From Microbacteriaceae bacterium (GTDB lineage Bacteria > Actinomycetota > Actinomycetes > Actinomycetales > Microbacteriaceae): DNA of 11,630 bases. Position numbers and translations under genes: made by a program. The notes beneath the pieces were generated by a model, which saw only the letters and a program-made list of their open reading frames with translations, was not told the DNA's origin and searched no databases. This document shows, piece by piece, positions 1 through 7,319 of this stretch. The stretch spans positions 1-11,630 of the forward strand of contig JAODLU010000253.1 in assembly GCA_025464125.1 (NCBI GenBank), in the 5' to 3' direction. Within the stretch, counting starts at the first letter, position 1. Every line of letters starts with the position of its first letter.

Positions 1-662
1 GGGAAGGTGCCGTCGAGTTCGAAGTAGAGCGGGATGATCTCGATCGGCAGTGCGGGCAATCCTGCTGCGTCACCGAGAACCGCGGGCACGGTGAGGCCGC
101 CCATGCCGTTGCCTGCATCCACGACGACGCGAATCGGGCGGATAGCGCTGAGGTCGACCAGCGAGCGGAGGTATGCCGCATAGTCGCCGAGCACGTCCAG
201 TGCCCAGTAGCTGCCGGGTTTCGCCACCTCGGTGACCGACGACGCGAGGTATTCGGTGGCACGGTCCCTGATGGAACGGAGCCCGGTGTCGAAGCTGATC
301 CCCCGCGCGCCAGCGCGGCTGAACTTGATGCCGTTGTAGGTCGCAGGGTTGTGGCTCGCGGTGAACATGGCGGCCGGTGCGTCGAGGCTTCCCGACGCGA
401 AGTAGGTCTCGTCAGTCGAGCACAGGCCGATGGACACGACATTCGCGCCCCTGGCCTGCGCTCCCACGGCGAAGGCCGCCGCGAAACCCGGCGAAGAGTC
501 GCGCATGTCGTGGCCGACGATGATGTCGATGCCCGCGGCATCCACCTCGTCCACGAAAGCCGCACCGAGTGTCGTCACAACCTCGGGCGTGAGCTGCGAG
601 CCAACAAGCCCGCGAACGTCGTAGGCCTTGATGAAAGGGGCGAGATCGATCTGAGCAGACAT
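1..662 (-). CDS. manB: Phosphomannomutase/phosphoglucomutase, N-terminal part (gene runs off the left edge)
   Basis: This is an alpha-D-phosphohexomutase that interconverts hexose 6- and 1-phosphates (mannose and/or glucose), supplying GDP-mannose or NDP-glucose precursors in the cytoplasm. The 220 residues present start MSAQIDLAPFIKAYDVRG, the usual family opening, and contain the catalytic phosphoserine loop TASHNP with Ser at about residue 103, followed by YNGIK. VVDAGNGMGG at about residues 184-193 begins domain 2. The metal-binding DGDxDR loop and the sugar-specificity loop lie beyond the window edge, so mannose versus glucose preference cannot be judged. The ATG at 660-662 is chosen because the family motif begins there and a -10-like TAGTTT lies 7 bases upstream. 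It is downstream of the DUF3499 gene on the same strand with a 29-base gap, so readthrough is also possible. The neighbourhood matches the M. tuberculosis pmmA region as I recall it. Confidence 0.93.
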   Translation of the reverse strand, partial: MSAQIDLAPFIKAYDVRGLVGSQLTPEVVTTLGAAFVDEVDAAGIDIIVGHDMRDSSPGFAAAFAVGAQARGANVVSIGLCSTDETYFASGSLDAPAAMFTASHNPATYNGIKFSRAGARGISFDTGLRSIRDRATEYLASSVTEVAKPGSYWALDVLGDYAAYLRSLVDLSAIRPIRVVVDAGNGMGGLTVPAVLGDAAGLPALPIEIIPLYFELDGTF

Positions 663-669
663 AGGGTCA

Positions 670-675
670 AAACTA
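670..675 (-). promoter_or_regulatory. Candidate -10 element of a leaderless manB transcript
   Basis: Read on the minus strand, TAGTTT is followed by 7 bases and then the manB ATG, the spacing expected if transcription begins at the start codon. No clear -35 hexamer and no Shine-Dalgarno sequence are seen. The element lies in the short gap after the DUF3499 stop codon. Confidence 0.42.
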
Positions 676-691
676 CAGCGCCGGAATGACC

Positions 692-895
692 TCAGCCAGC
701 GAGAGAGACGTGGCGCACTACCTGCCAGCCCTGCGGAACCGACAGCCGCTCCGCGTGCCTCGCGCACAGGTCGTAGCTGTGCGGCTCTGGTCGGCCGCTC
801 AGTGGCCCAAGTACAGCCATCGAATCCACGTAGACCCAGGTGAGGGTAGAGACGGCCTCGTTCGAGCACGCGACCTTGCTGCACAGCCTGACCAT
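692..895 (-). CDS. DUF3499 family protein (small zinc-ribbon-like)
   Basis: This is a 67-residue protein of the actinobacterial DUF3499 family; its function is not known. The opening MVRLCSKVACSNEAVSTL and the later PHSYDLCARHAERL supply two Cys-containing clusters (CSKVAC and CARH), which suggest a metal-binding zinc ribbon. That is inference from spacing. The frame is open much further upstream (to 1066), but the residues there are not family-like and run through the promoter region and start of the divergent gene, so I use the ATG at 893-895. A GTG four codons upstream (907) is an alternative start. A -10-like TAGTGT lies 8 bases upstream of the ATG. It sits between phosphomannomutase and the metallopeptidase-like gene, as in mycobacteria (Rv3258c, from memory). 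Confidence 0.85.
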   Translation of the reverse strand: MVRLCSKVACSNEAVSTLTWVYVDSMAVLGPLSGRPEPHSYDLCARHAERLSVPQGWQVVRHVSLAG

Positions 896-903
896 TTGTG
901 CCG

Positions 904-909
904 ACACTA
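904..909 (-). promoter_or_regulatory. Candidate -10 element for DUF3499 gene
   Basis: TAGTGT on the minus strand lies 8 bases before the ATG at 895 and no ribosome binding site intervenes, which is consistent with a leaderless mRNA. The 63-base gap to the divergent gene would hold both promoters. No convincing -35 was found. Confidence 0.4.
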
Positions 910-946
910 GCCGCAACTCGAGGAGACCGTCGCGAGCCGCGCCGGA

Positions 947-952
947 TACAAT
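947..952 (+). promoter_or_regulatory. Candidate -10 element for the metallopeptidase-like gene
   Basis: TACAAT, close to the TATAAT consensus, is followed by only 6 bases before the ATG at 959. This leaves no room for a Shine-Dalgarno sequence and argues for a leaderless transcript. The -35 region is weak. Confidence 0.5.
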
Positions 953-958
953 TGCTGC

Positions 959-1393
959 ATGGCAAGGCCCCGGAGTGTTCGCCCCTCGATTCGCGCTGGA
1001 TCGCGAGACAGGCACGGTCGGGGCATGCGATCGGCGGTCACGGGGCCGCACCTGCCGCTGCTGCACAGCCGGGTCGACCTCTTCGATTCGACGGTTGCCT
1101 CAACCGCCGAATACCTGAAAGACATCTGGCCTAACGAGCTTGCCGGCGTGATCTTCGAGGTCGCCGGCCTGCCAACTGATGTGACCGAAGCTGGCATCGA
1201 CAGGTGGCGCGTCATCACGCCAGACAAGCGGGTCATTCTCTACCGCCTGCCAATCGAACGCCTCGCGAGACTCCACCGGCACGACGAACTGCACCGCCGC
1301 ATGCTCATCGAGAGCTGCGTTTTTCGGGCAGTGGCTGAGCTGCTCGGCAAGGACCCGTGGGATCTCGCACCCGAACGCTTCAGGCACATCTAG
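959..1393 (+). CDS. Metallopeptidase-like (zincin_1/DUF1025-type) protein lacking the HExxH motif
   Basis: This 144-residue protein resembles the actinobacterial 'metallopeptidase family' (minimal metalloprotease-like fold, Pfam zincin_1) that accompanies DUF3499 and phosphomannomutase. An Arg-rich start (MARPRSVRPS...RDRHGRG) is followed by a conserved-looking core: FDSTVASTAEYL, LAGVIFEV near 61-68, ILYRLPIERL near 93-102, and RRMLIESCVFRAVAELLG near 113-130, then DPWDLAPER. In active members the helix before the conserved Gly carries HExxHxxG. Aligning on Gly130 puts Arg123-Ala-Val-Ala-Glu127 where HExxH would be, so a zinc site of that kind is absent and catalysis is doubtful. The start is the ATG following the TACAAT element. 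It is convergent with the DUF5719 gene, with stop codons separated by 6 bases. The family call is moderately sure; biochemical function is unknown. Confidence 0.8.
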   Translation: MARPRSVRPSIRAGSRDRHGRGMRSAVTGPHLPLLHSRVDLFDSTVASTAEYLKDIWPNELAGVIFEVAGLPTDVTEAGIDRWRVITPDKRVILYRLPIERLARLHRHDELHRRMLIESCVFRAVAELLGKDPWDLAPERFRHI

Positions 1394-1399
1394 TTTCAC

Positions 1400-3007
1400 T
1401 TACGGATAGACGCGAATTGGCGTCGAGGCGGGCGCAGCCGGATTGAACGGGTACGCGGCGAGCACGCCATCGCCGAGATAACTGACTGACGCCATGTAGC
1501 CTGGCTGGCCGCTGAGTGTCAGGGTGCCGACGGCAACCGGCGCGTTCACCGATGCACCAGGTGCGATCGCGAATGGGTACGCGCCAGCTGCGGACGTGAC
1601 GGTCACGGTGAGCGGCTCCCTGGTGGGGTTCGCCATATGCAACAGGGCCGCCGGTCCCGCTGCAACGGAGATGAGTTCCTGGTCTCCGAGTGGCTGTGCA
1701 CCCTCGAACCAGGCGAAATCACTGCCGCCGAGCGACCCGACAGTGGAGACTCGCGCTGCCACGACAATGGGCTCGTCTGAGGTGACGGTGATCGTGTACG
1801 TTCCATCGATCAGGTCTCCGAGCGGAAACTCGGTTACCTTGCCGGCCTCGATGCTGACGGTTCCGCCCTTGGTCGGAGCGACCCCGGTCTCCGGCACGAT
1901 ACTCACCGACGCCGTGGCTTTCTTCGAACCAGGAGCGAGAAGGCGGATGACAGACGAAAGGTCTGCGTAGCCCGGTGCGCTTGCCTGGGCAAGCACGCCC
2001 GCGGTGTTCCACAGCATGACGCCGGGAATCACCGTGGTTGTCGACGGACCGGATGAAGCCGCAACTATCTCCACCCCGCCCGGAGCCAGGGTACGCACGA
2101 CCGACTGCTGCAGGCTCGCGACCACCTGCCCACCCCGGCTCGTGACATGAATGACCGGCGAGACGATTCCGGGGGCGAAACCCGCCAGTGAGAGGATGCG
2201 CTGCCCGTCCGCAGGCACAGAGATTCCTTCGGTTCCTGCGGCAAGCACTTTGCCGTTCTCGGAGTAGATGTCGAGCGACACTGTCGACTCGACCTCTGTC
2301 GGGTTGCTCAGCGTGATGATCGTCGTGCGGCCGGTGTTCGTCGCCCCACCAACCAGCCAGGTGTCTCCCCGGGCCTCAGAGCAGTCAGCCGCTGCGTAGC
2401 CCAGCAGGTCTCCGGACTGGATGGACTGTCCCTGGCTGCCGGCGAAGAGCGCTGGCAGGGCCGGGGCCGCAGCGGCCGGCAGGGTCAGCACTGTCGGGCC
2501 GAGGTCCGAGGTGTCATCGGTCGTGGCCAGGTGACCTGCCCGCGGCACGCCGGCACTGGCCGCAAATGCGATCGTCGGCAGGCCGATCGATGTGGCGGAT
2601 GTCGCTGCCAGGCCCGAATCGTCGCCGAGCCGCAGCAGCGCGCCAGGGCACACGAGGCGCTGGTCGGTCGCAATGGGAACCACGACCTGGGACGGCGCTG
2701 TCGCCGTGTGTGTCGGCAGCGGAAGCCAGGTCGCAGCAGCCAGCACGACTGCTGCCACCCCGACGCCGACGATTCCGCTGACGATTCGTGCACTCATCAC
2801 TACTGCACGCCGGGCGCCGCCGGGGCCGCGCACCCTGCCATCGCCGTCTGCCGTGCCCGGCGACGCGGTCTCGTCAAGCTCGTCCCCAGGCCACGTGGTC
2901 TCAGGCTGCTGCGCAGTTTCAGGCTGCTGCGCAGTTTCAGGCCGTGCGCTCCCGCCCGCCCCGCCGTTTGCCGCAGGCAGGTCGATCGGTTCGTCGATGT
3001 CAGGCAT
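1400..3007 (-). CDS. DUF5719 family membrane-anchored exported protein
   Basis: This 535-residue protein fits the actinobacterial DUF5719 family, whose function is not established. Layout: an acidic, Pro/Gly-rich cytoplasmic N-terminus (1-66) with a short PETAQQ repeat, a basic stretch, one transmembrane helix at about 75-97, then a long Ala/Thr/Val/Gly-rich extracytoplasmic part of beta-sandwich-like composition. Two cysteines outside the membrane (about 120 and 209) could form a disulfide. The ATG at 3005-3007 is chosen because GAGGA lies about 6 bases upstream; the frame is open to 3055, but the extra residues overlap the glycosyltransferase gene. It overlaps the 3' end of that gene by 8 bases, so translational coupling is likely and the two products probably act together at the cell surface. 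There is no enzyme motif that I recognise. Confidence 0.85.
   Translation of the reverse strand: MPDIDEPIDLPAANGGAGGSARPETAQQPETAQQPETTWPGDELDETASPGTADGDGRVRGPGGARRAVVMSARIVSGIVGVGVAAVVLAAATWLPLPTHTATAPSQVVVPIATDQRLVCPGALLRLGDDSGLAATSATSIGLPTIAFAASAGVPRAGHLATTDDTSDLGPTVLTLPAAAAPALPALFAGSQGQSIQSGDLLGYAAADCSEARGDTWLVGGATNTGRTTIITLSNPTEVESTVSLDIYSENGKVLAAGTEGISVPADGQRILSLAGFAPGIVSPVIHVTSRGGQVVASLQQSVVRTLAPGGVEIVAASSGPSTTTVIPGVMLWNTAGVLAQASAPGYADLSSVIRLLAPGSKKATASVSIVPETGVAPTKGGTVSIEAGKVTEFPLGDLIDGTYTITVTSDEPIVVAARVSTVGSLGGSDFAWFEGAQPLGDQELISVAAGPAALLHMANPTREPLTVTVTSAAGAYPFAIAPGASVNAPVAVGTLTLSGQPGYMASVSYLGDGVLAAYPFNPAAPASTPIRVYP
2902..2937. repeat. Tandem duplication of 18 bp inside the DUF5719 gene
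   Basis: Two perfect, adjacent copies of CAGGCTGCTGCGCAGTTT occupy 2902-2919 and 2920-2937. In frame they encode the repeated hexapeptide of the disordered N-terminus (PETAQQ). The copy number could vary between strains without frameshift. Confidence 0.95.
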
Positions 3008-5822
3008 CCTGTTCCTCGTCGAAAGTGTTCGCCGGTTCCTCAGGAGCAGAACCACTGACTACGGCCCGTCGGCGCCGCACGGTCGGAATGCCGAGCAGCA
3101 GGGCGAGCCCGAATACGACGGCCTGCGCGATCAGGATGCCGCGCCCGATCGGTGTCTCGAAGTTGCCGGCGTGATGCGGGGCCTCCGTGACCTCGTCGTG
3201 CTGCAGGCGCCAGAGCAGGCCGCTCGAGGTCTCGCCGACCGGGCTCAGGGCAGGGTTGCCATCGAGCGCCTCTGACGCGCGCTGGTACACAGCTGCATTG
3301 CCAGCCGCAGGCGCGAGAACCACGTAGTCGATCGCGAGTTTCTCGAGTTCGGTGCTGGCGTCGAGGCCGCTGCGTGACACGAGGTTGCCTGCGACGGTAG
3401 TGATCGCTGTGCCTGTGCTGCCGAGGGACCGCCTGGTCGCTGCGAGAGTCGACTGGTCGTCGAGGGTGGTTCCGGCCCCGCGTTCCACTGCGGCTGCGAT
3501 AACCCCGCCAGGCTGCGGCGTCAGCACCAGTGTGCCGACGCCCGGGTTGCCTGTTGCCTGTGCGGTTACTACGGCTGGCAGCATCCGCTCGGTGCCTGCA
3601 TGCACTGCCGCAGTGTCGAGGTACATGCCTGCCAGCAGCGGCACTGCCACGATGGTCGTTGTAACTGCGGCCAGCACACCAAGAGGAATTGCGACGCGGC
3701 CTACAGCTTCGAGGGCCACGAGCACGCCGCCAACGAGACCGAGCCAGAACAGGCTGAGTGCCGGGGCGGCCCACACCCCGGTCTCGGCAGCACCGGCAGC
3801 GGTCACTTCGAGGTGGGTGGCGAGCACTGCGGTTGCAAAACCGGCAAGGGCGATCGCGAGGCTCGGAATCGCGCGTCTCGACCCTGGCACGAAGAGGGCG
3901 AGGAGCGCGAGGGCGCCGATCGGCAGCAGGAGGGCAGCGACGATGACTGCTGCCTGGGTTGCGGGCAGGCCAAGCGAGTCGAGAGCTGCGGTCCAGCCAT
4001 GCAGCCCGGTGGTCGGGGAACCGAGTGCAAGCTGCCAGCCGCGTGGCGCGGCAGCTGCGGTCGGCAATCCCGGCTCGGCGAGCAGCGCCAGCGGGTTGCC
4101 CCGAGCGAACTGCTCGACCATAAGGGGCGCGAACAGTGCAAGAGCGGGAATGGGAATGCCGACCAGCCGCACGACCCGTGTCGGGTTCGCGAACAGCAAG
4201 GCGAGCCAGCACAGCAACAGGGCCGGCACGAGCACGGGTGCTGATGCGCCTGTTGCGGCGAAAAGGATGGCAGCAGCTGCCGATGACGCCCACGACCTTC
4301 GCGCTGCCAGGCTCGCCAGCACCAGCCACGGCAGCAGCAGGTGGGCTAGAACGGCTCCCAGGTGTCCGCCTGACAACGACCCAAGCAGGGGTGGCGCCAC
4401 CGCCCACAGCAGCGCCGCGAGGGCGGGGAGCCAGAGCCTCGTGGTGAACCTGCGCGCGGCAAACCATGCTCCGAGCGCCGCAAGCGGAAGGGCGAGCAGG
4501 TACACAAGCACGATGCTGAATGACGGCGACCAGAAGGTGATCGATCCAAGTACGGCGAGCACGTAGCTGAAAGGATCGCTCGCGCCAGTGAATCCACCGG
4601 CGATGTCCCGCCAGCCATAACCGACGTTCGCCCACAGTGCGGCCGGAGAAGAACCGAGCGGCAACAGGCCCCCGCCAGCCACCGCAGCAGCCGCGAGTAG
4701 CGGCCCCCAGGCCACCAGGCCGATGACGCCGGCCAGCACCACGGCCCAGAGTCCCCCGTGCGAGATGAATCCGGCTCGCTCCACCTGTATCGATGCGCCA
4801 ACGGCCGCGCTGGTCTCACGGGCCTGGGCCCGACGCTCCCGAACCTCCTTCGCCGGCATGCGCAGCGGTGCGACCGCCGCCCAGCTGACGCGCTTGGTGT
4901 TTGCGAGGTTACGGCGAGCCGGCGAGACGCCACCGCTGAATGCCGCCACGAACGAGGTCGAGATTTCACCGGCCACTGAGCCCGGCCGTTTGGCCAGCAG
5001 CTGGCCGATAGAGCGAATTATGCCGAGGGGCACGAGCGAAAGCCAGTGGATCGGCACGGCCGCGGCCGGCGCGTAGACAAGACGACGATGGAGCTGGGCT
5101 GCCCGACGAAGGCGCAGGCGACGACTCTCCGTCACCGACCGGCGACCGAATGTCTCGGGGCCGCCAACTGTCGCGACCCGTGCGTCGGGCACCACCACCA
5201 CCCGGAATCCGGCAAGGCGAGCGCGCACCGAGAAATCGAGCGCGGCATCCACGTTGGGCAGCGACGGGTCGAATCCGCCGAGAAGGGTCCAGAGTGACCG
5301 GCGCACGAGCATCCCGCCCTGGGCGACACCCAGTACGTCATCCTGCACGTCGTGCTGGGCCTGGTCGAGTTCGCCGTCCACCAGAGCGATGGATGAGCCG
5401 AAGTCGGTCATGCTTTCGCCGAACGATGCGATCACGTCCGACTGGTCCCAGCGCATGAGCTTCGGCCCCGCGATCGCCACAGATGGTGCGATCTCGACTG
5501 CCGCCAGCAACTCGGCCAGCGCCCTGGGCTCAGGGGCGTTGTCCTGCGCGAGCAGCCAGAGCCACTCGTCCGCCGATTCGACAGGGGCTGCGACCTGCAG
5601 GGCCCTGGCCACTGCCGATCCGAAATTCGCCCGACCGGCAACGGTCACGAGTTGCGCTGGCGACGCTGCGGCGAGCAGGTCGTGGGTGTTGTCTGTTGAG
5701 CCTGTATCGACCGCCACGACAGTGTCGGGCCTGCGCACCTGGGCTTCCAGGGCGGAGAGGGTGCGGGGGAGGAAGGCCGCCCCGCTGCGGGCGACGAGGA
5801 TCGCGGTGACTCTCGCTTGCAT
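3000..5822 (-). CDS. GT2-family glycosyltransferase fused to a large polytopic membrane domain
   Basis: This 940-residue protein has a cytoplasmic GT-A domain (about 1-230) followed by a membrane domain. GT2 features are the ILVARSGAAFLPRTLSAL opening, VDTGSTDN at 38-45 (nucleotide binding), a DxD-like AQDNAPEP at about 92-99 in which the first acidic residue is Gln, and GGFDPSLPNVDAALDF at about 182-197. A hydrophobic segment near 258-276 follows, and about a dozen Ala/Leu-rich helices extend from about 357 to 720. There is then an extracytoplasmic stretch, a last helix near 893-913, a cytoplasmic Arg cluster and an acidic tail. This suggests transfer of a sugar at the membrane, perhaps to a lipid-linked acceptor or secreted glycopolymer; donor and acceptor are unknown. 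The start ATG is directly preceded by TAG, with a TAGTCT -10-like element 7 bases upstream. It lies between whiB (50-base gap) and DUF5719 (8-base overlap). Confidence 0.9.
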   Translation of the reverse strand: MQARVTAILVARSGAAFLPRTLSALEAQVRRPDTVVAVDTGSTDNTHDLLAAASPAQLVTVAGRANFGSAVARALQVAAPVESADEWLWLLAQDNAPEPRALAELLAAVEIAPSVAIAGPKLMRWDQSDVIASFGESMTDFGSSIALVDGELDQAQHDVQDDVLGVAQGGMLVRRSLWTLLGGFDPSLPNVDAALDFSVRARLAGFRVVVVPDARVATVGGPETFGRRSVTESRRLRLRRAAQLHRRLVYAPAAAVPIHWLSLVPLGIIRSIGQLLAKRPGSVAGEISTSFVAAFSGGVSPARRNLANTKRVSWAAVAPLRMPAKEVRERRAQARETSAAVGASIQVERAGFISHGGLWAVVLAGVIGLVAWGPLLAAAAVAGGGLLPLGSSPAALWANVGYGWRDIAGGFTGASDPFSYVLAVLGSITFWSPSFSIVLVYLLALPLAALGAWFAARRFTTRLWLPALAALLWAVAPPLLGSLSGGHLGAVLAHLLLPWLVLASLAARRSWASSAAAAILFAATGASAPVLVPALLLCWLALLFANPTRVVRLVGIPIPALALFAPLMVEQFARGNPLALLAEPGLPTAAAAPRGWQLALGSPTTGLHGWTAALDSLGLPATQAAVIVAALLLPIGALALLALFVPGSRRAIPSLAIALAGFATAVLATHLEVTAAGAAETGVWAAPALSLFWLGLVGGVLVALEAVGRVAIPLGVLAAVTTTIVAVPLLAGMYLDTAAVHAGTERMLPAVVTAQATGNPGVGTLVLTPQPGGVIAAAVERGAGTTLDDQSTLAATRRSLGSTGTAITTVAGNLVSRSGLDASTELEKLAIDYVVLAPAAGNAAVYQRASEALDGNPALSPVGETSSGLLWRLQHDEVTEAPHHAGNFETPIGRGILIAQAVVFGLALLLGIPTVRRRRAVVSGSAPEEPANTFDEEQDA

Positions 5823-5829
5823 CTAGCCG

Positions 5830-5835
5830 AGACTA
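5830..5835 (-). promoter_or_regulatory. Candidate -10 element of a leaderless GT2 transcript
   Basis: TAGTCT on the minus strand is 7 bases from the glycosyltransferase ATG, and no Shine-Dalgarno sequence is present in the 50-base gap next to the start. The gene may therefore have its own promoter as well as readthrough from whiB. Confidence 0.42.
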
Positions 5836-5872
5836 TGCGCGGTCATCCGCCGAGTGGGGAGGACACCCCGCC

Positions 5873-6190
5873 TTAGGCGCGTTTGCGCAGTTTGCGTCGC
5901 TCGCGTTCAGACAGGCCGCCCCAGATTCCGAACCGCTCGTCGTTGTGCAGCGCGTAGTCGAGGCACTGTGAGCGCACTTCGCACGATGTGCAGATCTTTT
6001 TCGCGTCCCTGGTGGATCCGCCCTTTTCAGGGAAGAACGCCTCAGGGTCGGTCTGCGCACAGAGGGAATCCGTCTGCCAGGCGAGAGGATTGTCGTCCTC
6101 GGTTGCCTGTCGAACTCCGGGAACACCGAGGAAGACCGGGTCGACAAACCAGTTCTCGGGTACAGGGCGACGAGCCTCGTCCAGCGCCAT
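5873..6190 (-). CDS. whiB2: WhiB-family iron-sulfur transcriptional regulator (WhiB2/WhmD type)
   Basis: This 105-residue protein has the four WhiB cysteines at 44, 67, 70 and 76 (C-x22-C-x2-C-x5-C), which ligate a [4Fe-4S] cluster, then the family turn GIWGG at 88-92 and a basic C-terminus (ERERRKLRKRA) that contacts DNA. WhiB proteins bind the primary sigma factor and act at selected promoters; WhiB2/WhmD orthologues are linked to septation and cell division in mycobacteria, and WhiB to sporulation septation in Streptomyces. Assignment to the WhiB2 subgroup rests on the neighbours (phosphomannomutase, DUF3499, metallopeptidase-like), which match the Rv3260c region from memory. The ATG at 6188-6190 has a strong purine-rich site, GAGGGGAG, about 8 bases upstream, and a leader of about 48 bases from the predicted promoter. 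Confidence 0.93.
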   Translation of the reverse strand: MALDEARRPVPENWFVDPVFLGVPGVRQATEDDNPLAWQTDSLCAQTDPEAFFPEKGGSTRDAKKICTSCEVRSQCLDYALHNDERFGIWGGLSERERRKLRKRA

Positions 6191-6243
6191 ATCACAGTCT
6201 CCCCTCAGCAGAACCGCACGACGTGCAGAAACGCGATAGGGAT

Positions 6244-6261
6244 AATTACATCGTTGTAATT
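6244..6261. promoter_or_regulatory. Inverted repeat (candidate operator) over the whiB2 -10 and spacer
   Basis: AATTACA and TGTAATT are perfect reverse complements separated by TCGT. The 18-bp element covers the -10 hexamer and most of the spacer of the whiB2 promoter, where a bound dimer would block RNA polymerase. It is strikingly AT-rich for this genome. The regulator is not identifiable from the sequence. Confidence 0.6.
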
Positions 6262-6273
6262 CCCCTGAGTCAA
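6245..6273 (-). promoter_or_regulatory. Promoter of whiB2
   Basis: On the minus strand TTGACT (forward 6268-6273) is followed by a 17-base spacer and TGTAAT (forward 6245-6250). Both are one base away from the primary-sigma consensus hexamers, and the spacing is optimal. The predicted start is near 6238, giving a leader of about 48 bases before the ATG. It is the best-formed promoter in the window. Confidence 0.75.
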
Positions 6274-6309
6274 GTCGCAGATAGTAAAGGCTCGATCCAT
6301 TGTGGAGAG

Positions 6310-6334
6310 TTTGCGACGCGCCGTGTGCCGCAAA
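6310..6334 (-). terminator. Hairpin just downstream of galE, possible terminator
   Basis: TTTGCG and CGCAAA form a perfect 6-bp stem around 13 bases that can pair further on the minus-strand RNA (G-U, C-G). It begins about 6 bases after the galE stop. There is no U-tract, so if it stops transcription it would be an actinobacterial-type tail-less terminator or an RNA-stability element. It separates galE from the whiB2 promoter. Confidence 0.35.
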
Positions 6335-6340
6335 TGGGGG

Positions 6341-7306
6341 TCAAGCGAGAGCCGCATTCCGTGCGAGCCACGCGCTCTCCACCATTTGCTCGAGGCTGTG
6401 CCGCATCGCCCAGTCCAGGTCCCTGGCTGCAAGGTCACCACCTGCGACGATCCTTGCCGGGTCACCAGCCCTCCGCGGAGCGAACTCCGGCACAAAGTCG
6501 ATGCCCGTGATCGCGGCAACGGTTGCCATGATCTGGCCGACCGAAACACCCGAACCGCTGCCGAGGTTGTATGCGGGCTGCAGCATCTGCCCCGCGTCGA
6601 GCCGTCGGGCGGCAGCGACATGCGACACCGCGAGATCTGACACATGCACGTAGTCGCGAACGGTAGTGCCGTCAGGCGTCGGGTAGTCGTTGCCGTTCAC
6701 GCGTGGGGTGCGACCCTCGACCAGGGCTTCGAAGACCAGGGGAAACAAGTTGTGGGGGCTGGTGTCGTAGAGCGAAGGATGCCCGGACCCGACAACGTTG
6801 AAGTACCGCAGTGAGGTGTGCCGCAGGCCCGCCGCAACTCCCTGGTCGCGCAGCAGCCACTCCCCGATGAGCTTGGTCTCGCCGTATGGCGACGCCGGGG
6901 ATTTTGGGGTGTCTTCAGTGACCAGGTCGACATCCGGCGTGCCATACACAGCAGCGCTCGAGGAGAACACGATGCGGTCGACACCCCGATCCGCCATCGC
7001 GGCAAGAAGGGTGGCGGTGCCCGTGACGTTCTGTTCGTAGGTGTGAAGCGGCCGCTGCACCGATACACCCGCGTACTTGTAGCCGGCGACATGGATGACC
7101 CCGGTCACGCCGTGCTCGTCGATGGCCTCGATCAGGGCAGGGCCATCGAGGATGGATGCGCGCAGGAATGGCACGGTCGGGGGCACGAATGCGGCGTGCC
7201 CACTGGAGAGGTCGTCTACGACCATGGCCGCGAGCCCTGCTTCGCCGAGGGCCCGCACCACGTGGGCACCGATATAGCCGGCGCCGCCGGTCACCATCCA
7301 GGTCAT
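6341..7306 (-). CDS. galE: UDP-glucose 4-epimerase
   Basis: This 321-residue extended short-chain dehydrogenase interconverts UDP-glucose and UDP-galactose using tightly bound NAD. It starts MTWMVTGGAGYIGAHVV with the dinucleotide motif GGAGYIG, followed by VVDDLSSG, HVAGYKYAGVS, the catalytic Ser region FSSSAAVYG, SPYGETK with the YxxxK pair, LRYFNVVGS and VRDYVHVSDLA, all GalE hallmarks. Length is slightly below the usual 330-340. The frame is open to 7354, but those 16 residues are not family-like, so the ATG at 7306 is used. A GGAGG 22 bases upstream is too far to serve it, while TAACCT lies 7 bases upstream. The gene follows the small membrane ORF with a 10-base gap, so the two may be co-transcribed. 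UDP-galactose would feed envelope glycans. Confidence 0.93.
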   Translation of the reverse strand: MTWMVTGGAGYIGAHVVRALGEAGLAAMVVDDLSSGHAAFVPPTVPFLRASILDGPALIEAIDEHGVTGVIHVAGYKYAGVSVQRPLHTYEQNVTGTATLLAAMADRGVDRIVFSSSAAVYGTPDVDLVTEDTPKSPASPYGETKLIGEWLLRDQGVAAGLRHTSLRYFNVVGSGHPSLYDTSPHNLFPLVFEALVEGRTPRVNGNDYPTPDGTTVRDYVHVSDLAVSHVAAARRLDAGQMLQPAYNLGSGSGVSVGQIMATVAAITGIDFVPEFAPRRAGDPARIVAGGDLAARDLDWAMRHSLEQMVESAWLARNAALA

Positions 7307-7313
7307 GGGTTTC

Positions 7314-7319
7314 AGGTTA
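7314..7319 (-). promoter_or_regulatory. Possible -10 element for galE
   Basis: TAACCT on the minus strand is 7 bases from the galE ATG, the leaderless spacing seen elsewhere in this window. Its first three bases are also the TAA stop of the upstream small ORF, so coincidence is more likely here than for the others. Confidence 0.28.

Noticed and set aside
896..1066. N-terminal extension of the DUF3499 frame up to 1066
   Set aside because: The residues do not look like the family and overlap the divergent promoter and the 5' end of the metallopeptidase-like gene.
2592..3275. 227-residue open frame on the plus strand opposite DUF5719 and the GT2 tail
   Set aside because: Its composition is a shadow of the minus-strand genes; it crosses two real genes and has no family motif.
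3040..4635. Long 531-residue open frame on the minus strand inside the glycosyltransferase gene, and a 404-residue one antisense to it (3352-4566)
   Set aside because: Both are Arg/Ala/Ser/Pro-rich translations typical of off-frame reading of GC-rich coding DNA, and no domain is recognisable. The GT2/membrane frame explains the region.
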